Source: JAUIAI01 sp050633665
Lineage (GTDB): Bacteria; Pseudomonadota; Gammaproteobacteria; Burkholderiales; Burkholderiaceae_E
Direction of reading: 5' to 3'
DNA: 64,000 nt
Assembly (NCBI GenBank): GCA_050633665.1
Contig: JBOEGY010000002.1
Coordinates: 62,001-126,000, forward strand
The notes under the pieces are model-generated. The model was not told the origin of the DNA and did not search any database. It saw only the letters and a program-made list of their open reading frames with translations. Shown here in pieces: positions 43,231-52,058 of this stretch. Every line of letters starts with the position of its first letter. The stretch's first letter is position 1. A program made the position numbers and the translations under genes.

Positions 43231-45390
43231 ATGGGGTTCAGTATTTTTCGTCGGAAGGTTTCGGCAGACGGGCAGAGCCAGGGCGCCAATGGGATGGTGT
43301 TCGCCCAGTTCATGCCCTGGGTCGCGCTGGCGACCGGGCTGATATTGACCGTCCTGATGTGGAACCAGGCTGATCTGGCCGCTGAGCGTGCGGCCAGTCA
43401 AATCTTTGCGCAACGAGCCAGTCATGCCACGCTCGCGATGGACCGCGTTCTGGGCGACTTGAACGGTCTGCTTGGGGTGATTCGCAGCCACCTTGAAAGC
43501 CGTCCCGGGCTTGGTCAGGAGGCTTTTCGAAGCATTCTGTCCAAACAAGAGCAACGGGCGTTTAGCTCCGGTCTGCAATATGTTGGCTTTATCCGGGCGT
43601 CGGAACAAGCGGGCTGCAAACAACAAAGTGCACAAATCCCGCCGGAGTCGGGCGGTGCGCCGAGCATTCTCGCTCAAGGTTGTTTGTCGCTTGATCAGAT
43701 CTACCCACGTGCCACCAACGAGCACCTGCTTGGTGCCTTGGATCTGCTGGACTCCACTGCCCGGGCAGCAACTATCGTGCGGGCAATGGATTTTGGCTAC
43801 GTTGCTTTCACGCCTCCGGTGGGCATCGCCCGCGACAACATTGCCAACCCCGGATTGCTCGCCTACCTGCCGGTGTACCGGAGCAACCAGTCACTGGCGA
43901 CCGTCCCGGCGCGTCGTCGGGCGCTGATTGGTCTGGCAGTTGCGGCATTCTCCTTTGAAGACCTGCTGCGCGCTGAGTTGGGCGGTGATTTCTTTTCTCA
44001 TACCAGCATGTCTGTTAAAGACCTCGGGCTGGTTGGGCGTGAGAGTCTGCAGGCAAGTCGGGGCTTGACGGTACTCGACGGCGAATCGCTGATTCGAACG
44101 TCAAAAAGCGCGGACGGCAAACTGATTGTGAACACCGAGTTGCGTAGTGCTGACAATGATCGCCAACACGCTGGCCGCAACTGGCTGGTGACTTTTACCG
44201 AGCGCGAAGACACGGTTGGCAGCCTGGGCCGTTGGGCGCCGGGTCTGATTCTGGCGCTGGGCTCCCTGATCAGTCTGCTCGGATTTGCTTATCTGCGTAT
44301 TCTTGTCAACGGACGGCGACGTGCCGAACGGCTTGCCGAACGCATGACCGGCCACTTGAGAGAACGTGAAGCGCAATTGCGTCAGGCTCTTGATGCAGCC
44401 GAAATGGGCAGCTGGACCTGGTCGCTTGAAACTCAGAAATTCGACTACGACCATCGCTCTTTTGATTTGCTCGCGCTTTCTGACGGGGCGATTGAAAAAC
44501 TGTTTGATCAGGTTCACCCGGATGATCAGACGAGTGGCAAACTTGCCTTGAAACAGGCCATCGACAGCGGCGACCCGTTCTACACCGAATGCCGTCTGGC
44601 ATCCAGGGTTGACGGCGTCTTGTGGGTGGAGTTGTCTGCGCGACTGACTCAGGCTGCTGATGGCACGGTAACCCGCGCCTCCGGCCTGGTGCGTAATGTT
44701 ACCGAACGATATCGGTTGGTGACCGCCCGCAGGCAACTCTTGAGCCGGCTGATTACTGCCGAGGAAAAAGAGCGCGGGCGGATCGCTCGCGAACTGCATG
44801 ATCAGCTCGGCCAGGAGATTACGGCGATCGCTCTTGGTCTGCGCAACCTGCAGGAGATGACTGGCGAGTCGGATGCACGCATGCCGTTACTCAAACGCCT
44901 CAAGAACATTGTCGGCGACATCGATGATCGTGTGGAACGGTTCTCTCTGGATCTGCGACCGGTGGTACTGGATGACCTTGGATTGGAAGAAGCGCTGAAA
45001 GAACAGTTTTCACAATGGACGGAAGTTCACGGCATACAGGTCAATTCGCATCTGGTCGGGTTGCCGCGCACCCCATTGCGGTTCGAGTTGAGCACAACGA
45101 TATTCCGCGTGGTTCAAGAGTCGCTGACCAATGTGGCCCGTCACTCCGGCGCTGGTGCGGTTGATGTCATCATCGAGGCTGCCGGCGATGAGATCAAGAT
45201 GGTCATAGAAGACAACGGTTCGGGGCAGACAGCCCGTACCGGGCATCAGAGCCACGGTCTGGCCGGAATGCGTGAGCGGGTCGAAGGGTTGGGGGGGCAG
45301 TTCAGGGCGGAGTCTTCGCCAGGGGCTGGTTTCTCGATTTTCGTGCGCCTGCCGATGAACTTGCAGGAAATTCAGGCGGTCCAGGCGTGA
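43231..45390 (+). CDS. CHASE-PAS hybrid-free sensor histidine kinase (HisKA_3 type)
   Basis: A 719-residue sensor. Membrane segments (about residues 25-45 and 333-355) flank a periplasmic CHASE-like domain (about 70-300, including SSGLQYVGFIRASE and AFTPPVGIARDN). A PAS domain (about 375-490) follows, then HisKA_3 with His in RIARELHDQLGQEI (about residue 523) and a HATPase with ESLTNVARHSGA, EDNGSG and HGLAGMRERVEGLGG, typical of NarX-type kinases that partner LuxR-type regulators. No strong ribosome site is seen before ATG 43231. The stop overlaps the regulator gene by four bases. Confidence 0.88.
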   Translation: MGFSIFRRKVSADGQSQGANGMVFAQFMPWVALATGLILTVLMWNQADLAAERAASQIFAQRASHATLAMDRVLGDLNGLLGVIRSHLESRPGLGQEAFRSILSKQEQRAFSSGLQYVGFIRASEQAGCKQQSAQIPPESGGAPSILAQGCLSLDQIYPRATNEHLLGALDLLDSTARAATIVRAMDFGYVAFTPPVGIARDNIANPGLLAYLPVYRSNQSLATVPARRRALIGLAVAAFSFEDLLRAELGGDFFSHTSMSVKDLGLVGRESLQASRGLTVLDGESLIRTSKSADGKLIVNTELRSADNDRQHAGRNWLVTFTEREDTVGSLGRWAPGLILALGSLISLLGFAYLRILVNGRRRAERLAERMTGHLREREAQLRQALDAAEMGSWTWSLETQKFDYDHRSFDLLALSDGAIEKLFDQVHPDDQTSGKLALKQAIDSGDPFYTECRLASRVDGVLWVELSARLTQAADGTVTRASGLVRNVTERYRLVTARRQLLSRLITAEEKERGRIARELHDQLGQEITAIALGLRNLQEMTGESDARMPLLKRLKNIVGDIDDRVERFSLDLRPVVLDDLGLEEALKEQFSQWTEVHGIQVNSHLVGLPRTPLRFELSTTIFRVVQESLTNVARHSGAGAVDVIIEAAGDEIKMVIEDNGSGQTARTGHQSHGLAGMRERVEGLGGQFRAESSPGAGFSIFVRLPMNLQEIQAVQA

Positions 45391-46040
45391 GGCAGATTCG
45401 CGTTCTTCTGGTTGATGATCATGCGCTGATGCGAGAGGGTATTCGGATGCTGCTCGATAAACAGCCAGACATCATCGTCGTCGGTGAAGCCTCTGAAGGG
45501 GTTGAGGCCTTGCAGATGGCCGCCAAGCTGGAGCCCGAGATTGTCGTGATGGATCTGTCAATGCCGGCAATGGACGGTGCGCGGGCGACAGAGAAACTCG
45601 CCGAACTGGCGCCTGACGTCAAAGTGATCGCACTGACCCGTCATCAGGACCAGGGATATTTGCACCATGCAATGCGTGCCGGGGCGCGTGGCTATGTGGT
45701 CAAGCGAGCCGCTGCTGATGAACTGCTGACCGCGATCAGGACAGTGGCGCAAGGCGAGCCTTACATTGATCCCGGATTGGCCAGCAAGCTGGTCGGGACC
45801 ATGATTCACAACGCCCCGGCTCGAGAGCAAATTGGTCTTAAGCCGCTGAGTCCTCGCGAGGAACAGGTTTTGCGATTGATAGCGCTAGGCCACAGTAATT
45901 CGGAGATAGCGGTTCAGTTAGGAATCAGTGTGAAGACAGTTGAGTATCAGCGGGCTCGGGGCATGAGCAAGCTGGGCATGCGCACGCGGGTGGATATCGT
46001 GAAGCACGCCGTTCGAGAGGGGTGGCTGATCGATGCGTAA
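45387..46040 (+). CDS. NarL/FixJ-family response regulator
   Basis: A 217-residue regulator with receiver (VDDHALMREG, phospho-Asp56 in VVMDLSMPAMDG, Lys in GYVVKRA) and a LuxR-type helix-turn-helix (LSPREEQVLRLIALGHSNSEIAVQLGIS split over residues about 153-180). The start is GTG in the GTGA overlap with the kinase. It overlaps the next gene, a TAXI receptor, by eight bases, so the three are one translational unit. Confidence 0.92.
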   Translation: MRQIRVLLVDDHALMREGIRMLLDKQPDIIVVGEASEGVEALQMAAKLEPEIVVMDLSMPAMDGARATEKLAELAPDVKVIALTRHQDQGYLHHAMRAGARGYVVKRAAADELLTAIRTVAQGEPYIDPGLASKLVGTMIHNAPAREQIGLKPLSPREEQVLRLIALGHSNSEIAVQLGISVKTVEYQRARGMSKLGMRTRVDIVKHAVREGWLIDA

Positions 46041-47046
46041 CTTGTTTATTTCCAGTAGAGCGATTGTTGCCACGCTGGCAGTGTTTAGCGCGCTGTTTGC
46101 GTACGCGGAGGCGCCGGCGACTGAGCGGACCCGGTTGATCACCATTGGTTCGGGTAGCGTTGGCGGTGTGTACTACCCGGCCGCAGGGGTTTTGTGCCGG
46201 TTGTTAAACCTCGGGCGAGAGCGGCATGGCGTTCGTTGCGCCGTTGAGGAGAGCAGTGGTTCTGTCGACAATGCAATGGCCTTGATTAACGGGGCCGTCG
46301 ATCTGGGCATCGTGCAGACTGATGTGCAACACGATGTGGTCAAAGGGATTGGGACCTACCGCGACACGGAAAAGCGCAAGTCATTGCGGGCATTGTTCTC
46401 GCTGCATTCTGAACCGGTCACGATTGTCACGCGCCTCGATGCCGGGATTGAGACGTTTGCCGATCTGGTGGGTAAGCGGGTCAATGTGGGTGAGGCTGGT
46501 TCTGGCACCTTCTCGACTACGGTAATGCTAATGCGCGCCTTCGGTCTAAGCGGCAAAGACCTGGCGCGTCAATACAACCTGGACGCCAATGAGGCGGGAC
46601 TGGCCCTGTGTGAAAACCGGATCGATGCGATGGTTCTGGTTGTCGGCCATCCCAGCCGAACCATTCGAGAGGTCTCTGAATCATGCGCGGTCAGATTCGC
46701 GTCAGTCACAGGGGATCCGGTCCGCGAGATACTGCGGGATTTCCCGTATTTCGCCCGGGCCACGATCAGACCGAATACCTATGTAGGTCAGGAGCGCTCG
46801 GTCGCGTCACTGGGTGTGCGCGCCTCGGTAATGACGACCGCTGATTTGCCCGACGAGCTGGCCTATGAAATTACCCGCGCCAGTTTTGATAATCTTGCGG
46901 CGATGACCCGCTTGCATCCGGCTTTCGAATCCCTGACCCCGCATATGATGCTGATCGGCAATACTGCTGATTACCATCCAGGGGCGCTGCGCTATCTGAC
47001 AGAACATGGCCTGCTCGCGCCGAGGCCGCAGGATAAAGCTAAATAG
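46033..47046 (+). CDS. TAXI-family solute-binding protein encoded with a two-component system
   Basis: A 337-residue periplasmic protein with a signal peptide (residues 1 to about 26) and the TAXI motif TIGSGSVGGVYYPAAGVLCR. It is clearly related to the receptor at 29159-30127 (shared RxxRHGVRC region, AGSG in the ligand lobe, VVGHPS). Unlike that receptor it has no adjacent TRAP permease; instead it is the third gene of the kinase-regulator operon. It may present ligand to the CHASE domain of the kinase. It ends convergently with the acyl-CoA ligase gene, overlapping by eight bases. Confidence 0.88.
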   Translation: MRNLFISSRAIVATLAVFSALFAYAEAPATERTRLITIGSGSVGGVYYPAAGVLCRLLNLGRERHGVRCAVEESSGSVDNAMALINGAVDLGIVQTDVQHDVVKGIGTYRDTEKRKSLRALFSLHSEPVTIVTRLDAGIETFADLVGKRVNVGEAGSGTFSTTVMLMRAFGLSGKDLARQYNLDANEAGLALCENRIDAMVLVVGHPSRTIREVSESCAVRFASVTGDPVREILRDFPYFARATIRPNTYVGQERSVASLGVRASVMTTADLPDELAYEITRASFDNLAAMTRLHPAFESLTPHMMLIGNTADYHPGALRYLTEHGLLAPRPQDKAK

Positions 47047-48526
47047 AACGGTTCTGATTTGCCCAGTAGGGCTCCCGTAGCAGCCGCTTGAAGATCTTGC
47101 CCGTGTCTTCACGGGGAAGCTGCTCGTGAAAGACGATCTCGCGTGGAACCTTGTAGTCGGCCATGTGCTTGCGCACAAAGGCCTGTATCTGTTCAGCGGT
47201 AAGGATTGATCCCTCTTGAAGTTGCACCGCGCAGGCCAGCGCCTCACCGAATTCGGGATTGGGAATTCCGAATACGGCGCAATCCCTGACGCCAGGCATG
47301 GTCGCTAAGGTGGCTTCGATTTCTGCCGGGTAAATGTTGACCCCGCCGGAAATCACCATGTCAGATGAACGCGATGACAGGAACAGATAATCGTCCTCGT
47401 CCAGATAGCCAACATCGCCAATACACACCAGGCCAGCGGTTTCAATCTCAGCCCGGTCGCTGGAGCGATTCAGGTAGTCAAAATCAGGTGTGGCCGGTTG
47501 CCGTACAAAAACCCGGCCATGCTGGTTCGCGCCAAGTAGCTGGTTTTGGTCATCTCGAATTTCGATTCGCGCGCGACCAATCGCGCGACCGACTGAGCCA
47601 GGTTTGAGCGCGGCTTCTTCCGGCGCAATACTGGTAATGAACCCGGTTTCGCTGGAGGCATATGACTCATGAATGACCGGAGCAAATTCGGCGTGAAACC
47701 GCGCTTTTGTTTCTGGCGGGCAAGGCGAGCCCGTACAGGTCACGAACTGCAATGAGCTGATGTCGAATTGAGATCGCTCTGCCACGGGCAGGTCGAGCAG
47801 CCTGTGGAACATTGTTGGCACCATATAAGCATGAGAGATGCGTTCTTGATCAATGAGTTCGAGAGTTTTTCTGGCGTTAAAGCGGGGCTCAAGAAAGAGT
47901 GTGGCCTCATTTGCCGCGCACTGCAGCATGTAGGCTGCTGGAGCGCTGTGATAAAGAGGCGCTGAGTTAAGGGCTTTGATACCCGGTTCAAAACCCATTA
48001 CTTGCCGATAAATATCCTTGGCCAACGCCTGCATTTGCGGTGCGTCCTGGATCGACGGTAAGACACGTAAAACTCCTTTCGGTTTGCCGGTCGTGCCCGA
48101 GGTGTAGGGGATGTAACCGCGGGGACGACGGGGCGGTTCATTTTCACCGGGCTGCCAGACCGGTTGTTGGGCTAGCCATTGCTCCCAGTGTTGATCGACC
48201 ACAATCACTTGCACGCCAGGCGGGACTGCATCACCGAGTTGCTCCAGCAGACCGGGTTCGATCAGCAGCACTTTCGCCCCACTGTCGATCAGAATGTGAT
48301 TGGCTTCCTGCGCTTTAAAGTGCCAGTTAATCGCGCAGAAATAAGCGCCCAGGTCGCGGCACGCCAAAGCGGTTTGAACAAACGCCGGGCTGTTGTACAG
48401 CATTAGCGAAACAATATCTGCTTCGCCAACGCCGCGATTATCCAGCGCGCCGGCCAGCCGCTGGCAGGCTTCTTTCATGGATGATTTAGTGATACGCCGT
48501 CCGGCGCATGATAATTCGGGGTACAT
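47039..48526 (-). CDS. AMP-binding acyl-CoA synthetase
   Basis: A 495-residue adenylate-forming ligase. The P-loop is YTSGTTGKPKGV, followed by ESYASSETG (A5-type motif), GDVGYLDEDDYLFLSSRSSDMVISGG (A7-A8 region), and the C-terminal Lys in PREDTGKIFKRLLR. It activates a carboxylic acid to its CoA thioester; the chain type is unknown. ATG 48526 is preferred, though a TTG six codons upstream is in frame. It is divergent from two acyl-CoA dehydrogenase genes, so the three probably form one degradation pathway. Confidence 0.87.
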   Translation of the reverse strand: MYPELSCAGRRITKSSMKEACQRLAGALDNRGVGEADIVSLMLYNSPAFVQTALACRDLGAYFCAINWHFKAQEANHILIDSGAKVLLIEPGLLEQLGDAVPPGVQVIVVDQHWEQWLAQQPVWQPGENEPPRRPRGYIPYTSGTTGKPKGVLRVLPSIQDAPQMQALAKDIYRQVMGFEPGIKALNSAPLYHSAPAAYMLQCAANEATLFLEPRFNARKTLELIDQERISHAYMVPTMFHRLLDLPVAERSQFDISSLQFVTCTGSPCPPETKARFHAEFAPVIHESYASSETGFITSIAPEEAALKPGSVGRAIGRARIEIRDDQNQLLGANQHGRVFVRQPATPDFDYLNRSSDRAEIETAGLVCIGDVGYLDEDDYLFLSSRSSDMVISGGVNIYPAEIEATLATMPGVRDCAVFGIPNPEFGEALACAVQLQEGSILTAEQIQAFVRKHMADYKVPREIVFHEQLPREDTGKIFKRLLREPYWANQNRSI

Positions 48527-48768
48527 AAGCGTCTGCCACAACAAGGGTGAACATGAGGGTCGGTTTGCGATAATAGTCGAAGCGAATGCTGGTGCCTTAG
48601 GCCTTGCTCGCTGTATTACGGCGGGTACGCTACCATTTCATCTTTAAGACACGCGGGCAAGCAATTAGGCCGTCCCGGGTGTATGTCAGTCAGGTGGTTG
48701 CGAAGCTATCTGTCTCAGACGTAACGGTGGCACTGGCTACCATATTGAATCAAGCGGAGACCTAAACG

Positions 48769-49950
48769 ATGGATCTGGCCCTCTCACAGGAAGAAACAAA
48801 TTTTCGCCATGAGGTTCGCGATTGGCTGGCGGCAAATGTGCCGCCGGAGTCGCGCCGCAAGGTGCTCGATTACCAGGAGCTGACCAAGGATGATCTCGTG
48901 CAATGGCACAAGATACTGGCTGCCAAGGGCTGGGCTGTCCCGCATTGGCCGAAAGAATGGGGCGGCACAGACTGGACGCCAGCGCAGAAGTACATCTTCG
49001 AGGAAGAATTCGCGCTAGCCGGGGCTCCACCTATTGCGCCTTTCGGCCCGGTGATGTGCGGCTCGGTTTTATTGAAGTTTGGTACCGAAGAGCAAAAGAA
49101 GCGCTTCTTGCCGCGGATTGCCAATTGTGATGATTTCTGGGTTCAGGGTTACTCTGAGCCGGGCGCCGGTTCTGACCTGGCTTCTCTTAAGACACGTGCG
49201 GACAGGGTTGGTGATCACTATGTGATTAACGGCCAGAAAATCTGGACGACTCTGGGCCACTATGGCGACTGGATCTTCTGTCTTGTCCGTACCGATTTTG
49301 ACACCGCCAAGCGCCAGGACGGCATCAGCTTCCTGTTGGTCGACATGAACACACCAGGGATTACCGTGCGCCCGCTCGTGTTGCTGGACGAAGGGCACGA
49401 AGTCAATGAAGTGTTCTTTGAAGATGTCAAAGTGCCAGTGGAGAACCTGGTACATGAGCAGGACAAAGGCTGGACGGTTGCTAAATATCTGCTGGGCTTC
49501 GAACGGCTCAACTCAGGCCGGATCGGTGGTTCCAAAAGAGAACTGACTCGCCTGAAAGCCTATGCAAAAGACAAGACCCGCAATGGCAAGCCGCTCCTTG
49601 AAGATCCGCGTTTTGTCGATCGGATGTCTCGAGTTGAGATTGAACTGATGGCACTGGAAGTGACCAATCTTCGTTTCATTGATGAAATGCGACGAACCGG
49701 TCAGCCACCAGGCGCTGAAGTTTCGTTGCTGAAAATCAAGGGCACTGAAATTCAGCAGGCGCTGACCGAATTGCTGATGATGGCAGCCGGACCTTCCGCA
49801 AGGTCTTTCCGTGCGATTGAATACGACGGGTTCGACACCTTCTCTGCCAGTACCGCTGCCCGGTATTTCAACTATCGTAAAACCAGTATCTATGCCGGAT
49901 CCAATGAAATCCAGCGCAACATCATCGCCAAAATGGCGTTGGGACTTTAA
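48769..49950 (+). CDS. Acyl-CoA dehydrogenase, large-subunit type
   Basis: A 393-residue flavoprotein with the FAD-domain motifs VQGYSEPGAGSDLAS and INGQKIWTTLGHYGD and the C-terminal YAGSNEIQRNII. It resembles the large subunit of PimC/PimD-like two-subunit dehydrogenases. A GGAG site precedes the ATG. It starts 242 bases from the divergent ligase gene and is followed after 11 bases by a second dehydrogenase. Confidence 0.88.
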   Translation: MDLALSQEETNFRHEVRDWLAANVPPESRRKVLDYQELTKDDLVQWHKILAAKGWAVPHWPKEWGGTDWTPAQKYIFEEEFALAGAPPIAPFGPVMCGSVLLKFGTEEQKKRFLPRIANCDDFWVQGYSEPGAGSDLASLKTRADRVGDHYVINGQKIWTTLGHYGDWIFCLVRTDFDTAKRQDGISFLLVDMNTPGITVRPLVLLDEGHEVNEVFFEDVKVPVENLVHEQDKGWTVAKYLLGFERLNSGRIGGSKRELTRLKAYAKDKTRNGKPLLEDPRFVDRMSRVEIELMALEVTNLRFIDEMRRTGQPPGAEVSLLKIKGTEIQQALTELLMMAAGPSARSFRAIEYDGFDTFSASTAARYFNYRKTSIYAGSNEIQRNIIAKMALGL

Positions 49951-49961
49951 GGGGACCGGAC

Positions 49962-51104
49962 ATGAATTTTCAGTTTGACGAAGAACAGCAATTACTGGCC
50001 GACAGCCTGGCCAAAGCCATTGAGCGCGACTACGACTTTGAGGCGCGTAAGAGTTTTATCGCTTCGGATGCCGGTCACAGCGAATCAATGTGGCAGTCAA
50101 TGGCCGAAATGGGTATTGTCCTGCTGCCGCTGTCTGAGCAAGCAGGTGGCTTCGGAATGGGTTCGCTGGCGTTGTTTCCGGTTTTGGAGCAGTTCGGTCG
50201 CGGCCTGCTGGTCGAGCCTCTGATCGAGACGCTTATTTGCACACGCCTGCTCGACCGGGTTGGCGGTTCGACGCAAGTTGACCTGCTGGGCAGTATTGCC
50301 TCAGCCCAGTCAACTATCGCGTTTGCCCACCTGGAGCCGCATAGCGGCCCGGGGGCGAATCAACTGGCAACAGTCGCCACTGAGAAGGGTGGCAAATGGA
50401 CGCTGGATGGCGCCAAACAAGTCGTGATGCTCGGCGCCGCTGCAGACAAGATTCTCGTGTCGGCCAAAGTCGCCGGCGCGAGTGCTGACGGGCATTCGGT
50501 TGGCTTGTTTCTGGTTGATGGCTCCGCGTCTGGTCTGGGCCGAAGCTCGTTGCGTACGGTCGATAATCATCGGGCTGCTGATCTGAGCTTTAAGTCGGTT
50601 CAGGCGGAACCGGTGGGAGAGCCGGGTCAGGCCTTTGAAGCCCTGGATGAAGCCCTGGATTTCGGCACCTTGCTGGTATGCGCGGAAGCGGTTGGTGCAA
50701 TGAACTACGCTAACGAAGCAACCCTGGAATACCTGAAGACCCGCAAACAATTTGGTGCGCCGATCGGGGCCTTTCAGGCTTTGCAACACCGTATGGTGGA
50801 CATGACAGTCACGGCTGAGCAGGCTCGTTCGATTACTTATCTGGCTTGCGATTCCTTTGACGGTGCTGCCGATCAAACCGGGCCGGAAGCGGCGGCCAAT
50901 CGCCGTCACTTTGTCTCAGCGGCCAAGGTAAAGGTCTCTGATGCGGCGCGGCTGGTTGGCGAGGATTCGATTCAGTTGCATGGCGGCATGGGTATGACCA
51001 ATGAAATGAAAGTCAGCCATACGTTTAAACGTCTGACCATGATTGCCAATTCATTCGGCGATGTTGACTATCATCTTGAGCGTTTTGCCGCGACCGGCCT
51101 CTGA
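49962..51104 (+). CDS. Acyl-CoA dehydrogenase, small-subunit type
   Basis: A 380-residue paralogue of the preceding protein, with a less typical active site: the FAD contacts are partly replaced (LDGAKQVVMLGAAADKI in place of the GxKxWIT segment). LKTRKQFGAPIGAFQALQHR and LHGGMGMTNE are conserved. Paired dehydrogenases of this sort form heteromeric enzymes for pimeloyl-CoA-like, steroid side-chain or other bulky acyl-CoAs. The end overlaps the convergent LysR gene by 34 bases. Confidence 0.86.
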   Translation: MNFQFDEEQQLLADSLAKAIERDYDFEARKSFIASDAGHSESMWQSMAEMGIVLLPLSEQAGGFGMGSLALFPVLEQFGRGLLVEPLIETLICTRLLDRVGGSTQVDLLGSIASAQSTIAFAHLEPHSGPGANQLATVATEKGGKWTLDGAKQVVMLGAAADKILVSAKVAGASADGHSVGLFLVDGSASGLGRSSLRTVDNHRAADLSFKSVQAEPVGEPGQAFEALDEALDFGTLLVCAEAVGAMNYANEATLEYLKTRKQFGAPIGAFQALQHRMVDMTVTAEQARSITYLACDSFDGAADQTGPEAAANRRHFVSAAKVKVSDAARLVGEDSIQLHGGMGMTNEMKVSHTFKRLTMIANSFGDVDYHLERFAATGL

Positions 51105-51982
51105 CGGCCGGCTGGCTCTGCAGTGTTTCGGGCGGTACGCCCGAGTCGCTGCAGAAGCTGGTTGCGAAGCGCAACGGCTGCGTCACCGGTCTGATCGCCG
51201 CTGAGCAGGTAAATATCCAGGCTCGGCAAGGCCGGTAGATCGCTGGCAAAAGCGCTCGCGCCGATAGACTCGGCATAACCGGCCGGAAGCGCGCCGATCC
51301 CGATGCCACTCAGTATTGCCTGCCCGGCGCCGGACAGGCTCGTTCCGCTCCATGCAAGCGTGTATTTGGGGGCTTCGCCGCCGGTGTCGGTTGCGTCTTT
51401 GATCGCGGCCTGAGCCGACGGGTAGGGCGTGGCAACCAGCCCAACCGACAAACCATGGTGGGCATCTGGCGAGCGCCCGTACCAACGCAGTCGCTCACGG
51501 CGGATCAGGCGCCCGGTCCCTGGCAGTTCCGGGTCAGCGCTCAGGCATAAATCCAGTTGCTGCTTTCTGAATAAATCGGCGATTTGCTGATCCTGATCGA
51601 TCGTGACGGTCAGGCGGACTTCCGGGTGACTGCGGGTGAATCGTCCGATGGTTTCAGCAACGGGGAAGCTGGTCCAGAGCGCCTCTGAGGCACCAAAGCG
51701 GACTTCGCCTTCCAGGGAGGCATCGTGAACCCGCGCGGCAGCCACAGTGTGCAATTCGACGATCTCTTCGGCCAGTGGCAGCAATCGTTTACCGGCCGGT
51801 GATAAATCCACCCGTCGGGTAGAGCGCTCAAGCAAGGGTTGGCCGACCAATTCTTCGAGACGGGAGATCTGCGAACTGATGGTTGACTGTCGGGTGCCCA
51901 GGACTCGGGCCGCTTTCGAAAAGCTGCGATAACTGGCGACCAATACAAACGCCCGTAACGCTGAGGGAGATGCCTCCAGCAT
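51071..51982 (-). CDS. LysR-family transcriptional regulator 1
   Basis: A 303-residue regulator with an N-terminal winged helix (AFVLVASYRSFSKAARVLGT, then RQSTISSQISRLEELVG) and a C-terminal effector domain. It is convergent with the dehydrogenase operon, which it might control. A dyad TTAAT-N7-ATTAA (51995-52011) lies 13 bases upstream of its start and fits autoregulation. Confidence 0.88.
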   Translation of the reverse strand: MLEASPSALRAFVLVASYRSFSKAARVLGTRQSTISSQISRLEELVGQPLLERSTRRVDLSPAGKRLLPLAEEIVELHTVAAARVHDASLEGEVRFGASEALWTSFPVAETIGRFTRSHPEVRLTVTIDQDQQIADLFRKQQLDLCLSADPELPGTGRLIRRERLRWYGRSPDAHHGLSVGLVATPYPSAQAAIKDATDTGGEAPKYTLAWSGTSLSGAGQAILSGIGIGALPAGYAESIGASAFASDLPALPSLDIYLLSGDQTGDAAVALRNQLLQRLGRTARNTAEPAGRQRPVAAKRSR

Positions 51983-51994
51983 CGCTTCTCCAGA

Positions 51995-52011
51995 TTAATT
52001 AGTGTGATTAA
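51995..52011. promoter_or_regulatory. Candidate LysR-type operator
   Basis: TTAAT and ATTAA are separated by seven bases, a T-N11-A-like dyad just upstream of the LysR gene start. It is AT rich in a GC-rich neighbourhood. Confidence 0.4.
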
Positions 52012-52058
52012 ACGCAACAGGGGCTGAGTTTACCCAATCCCGAGGCGAATCTGTAAGT

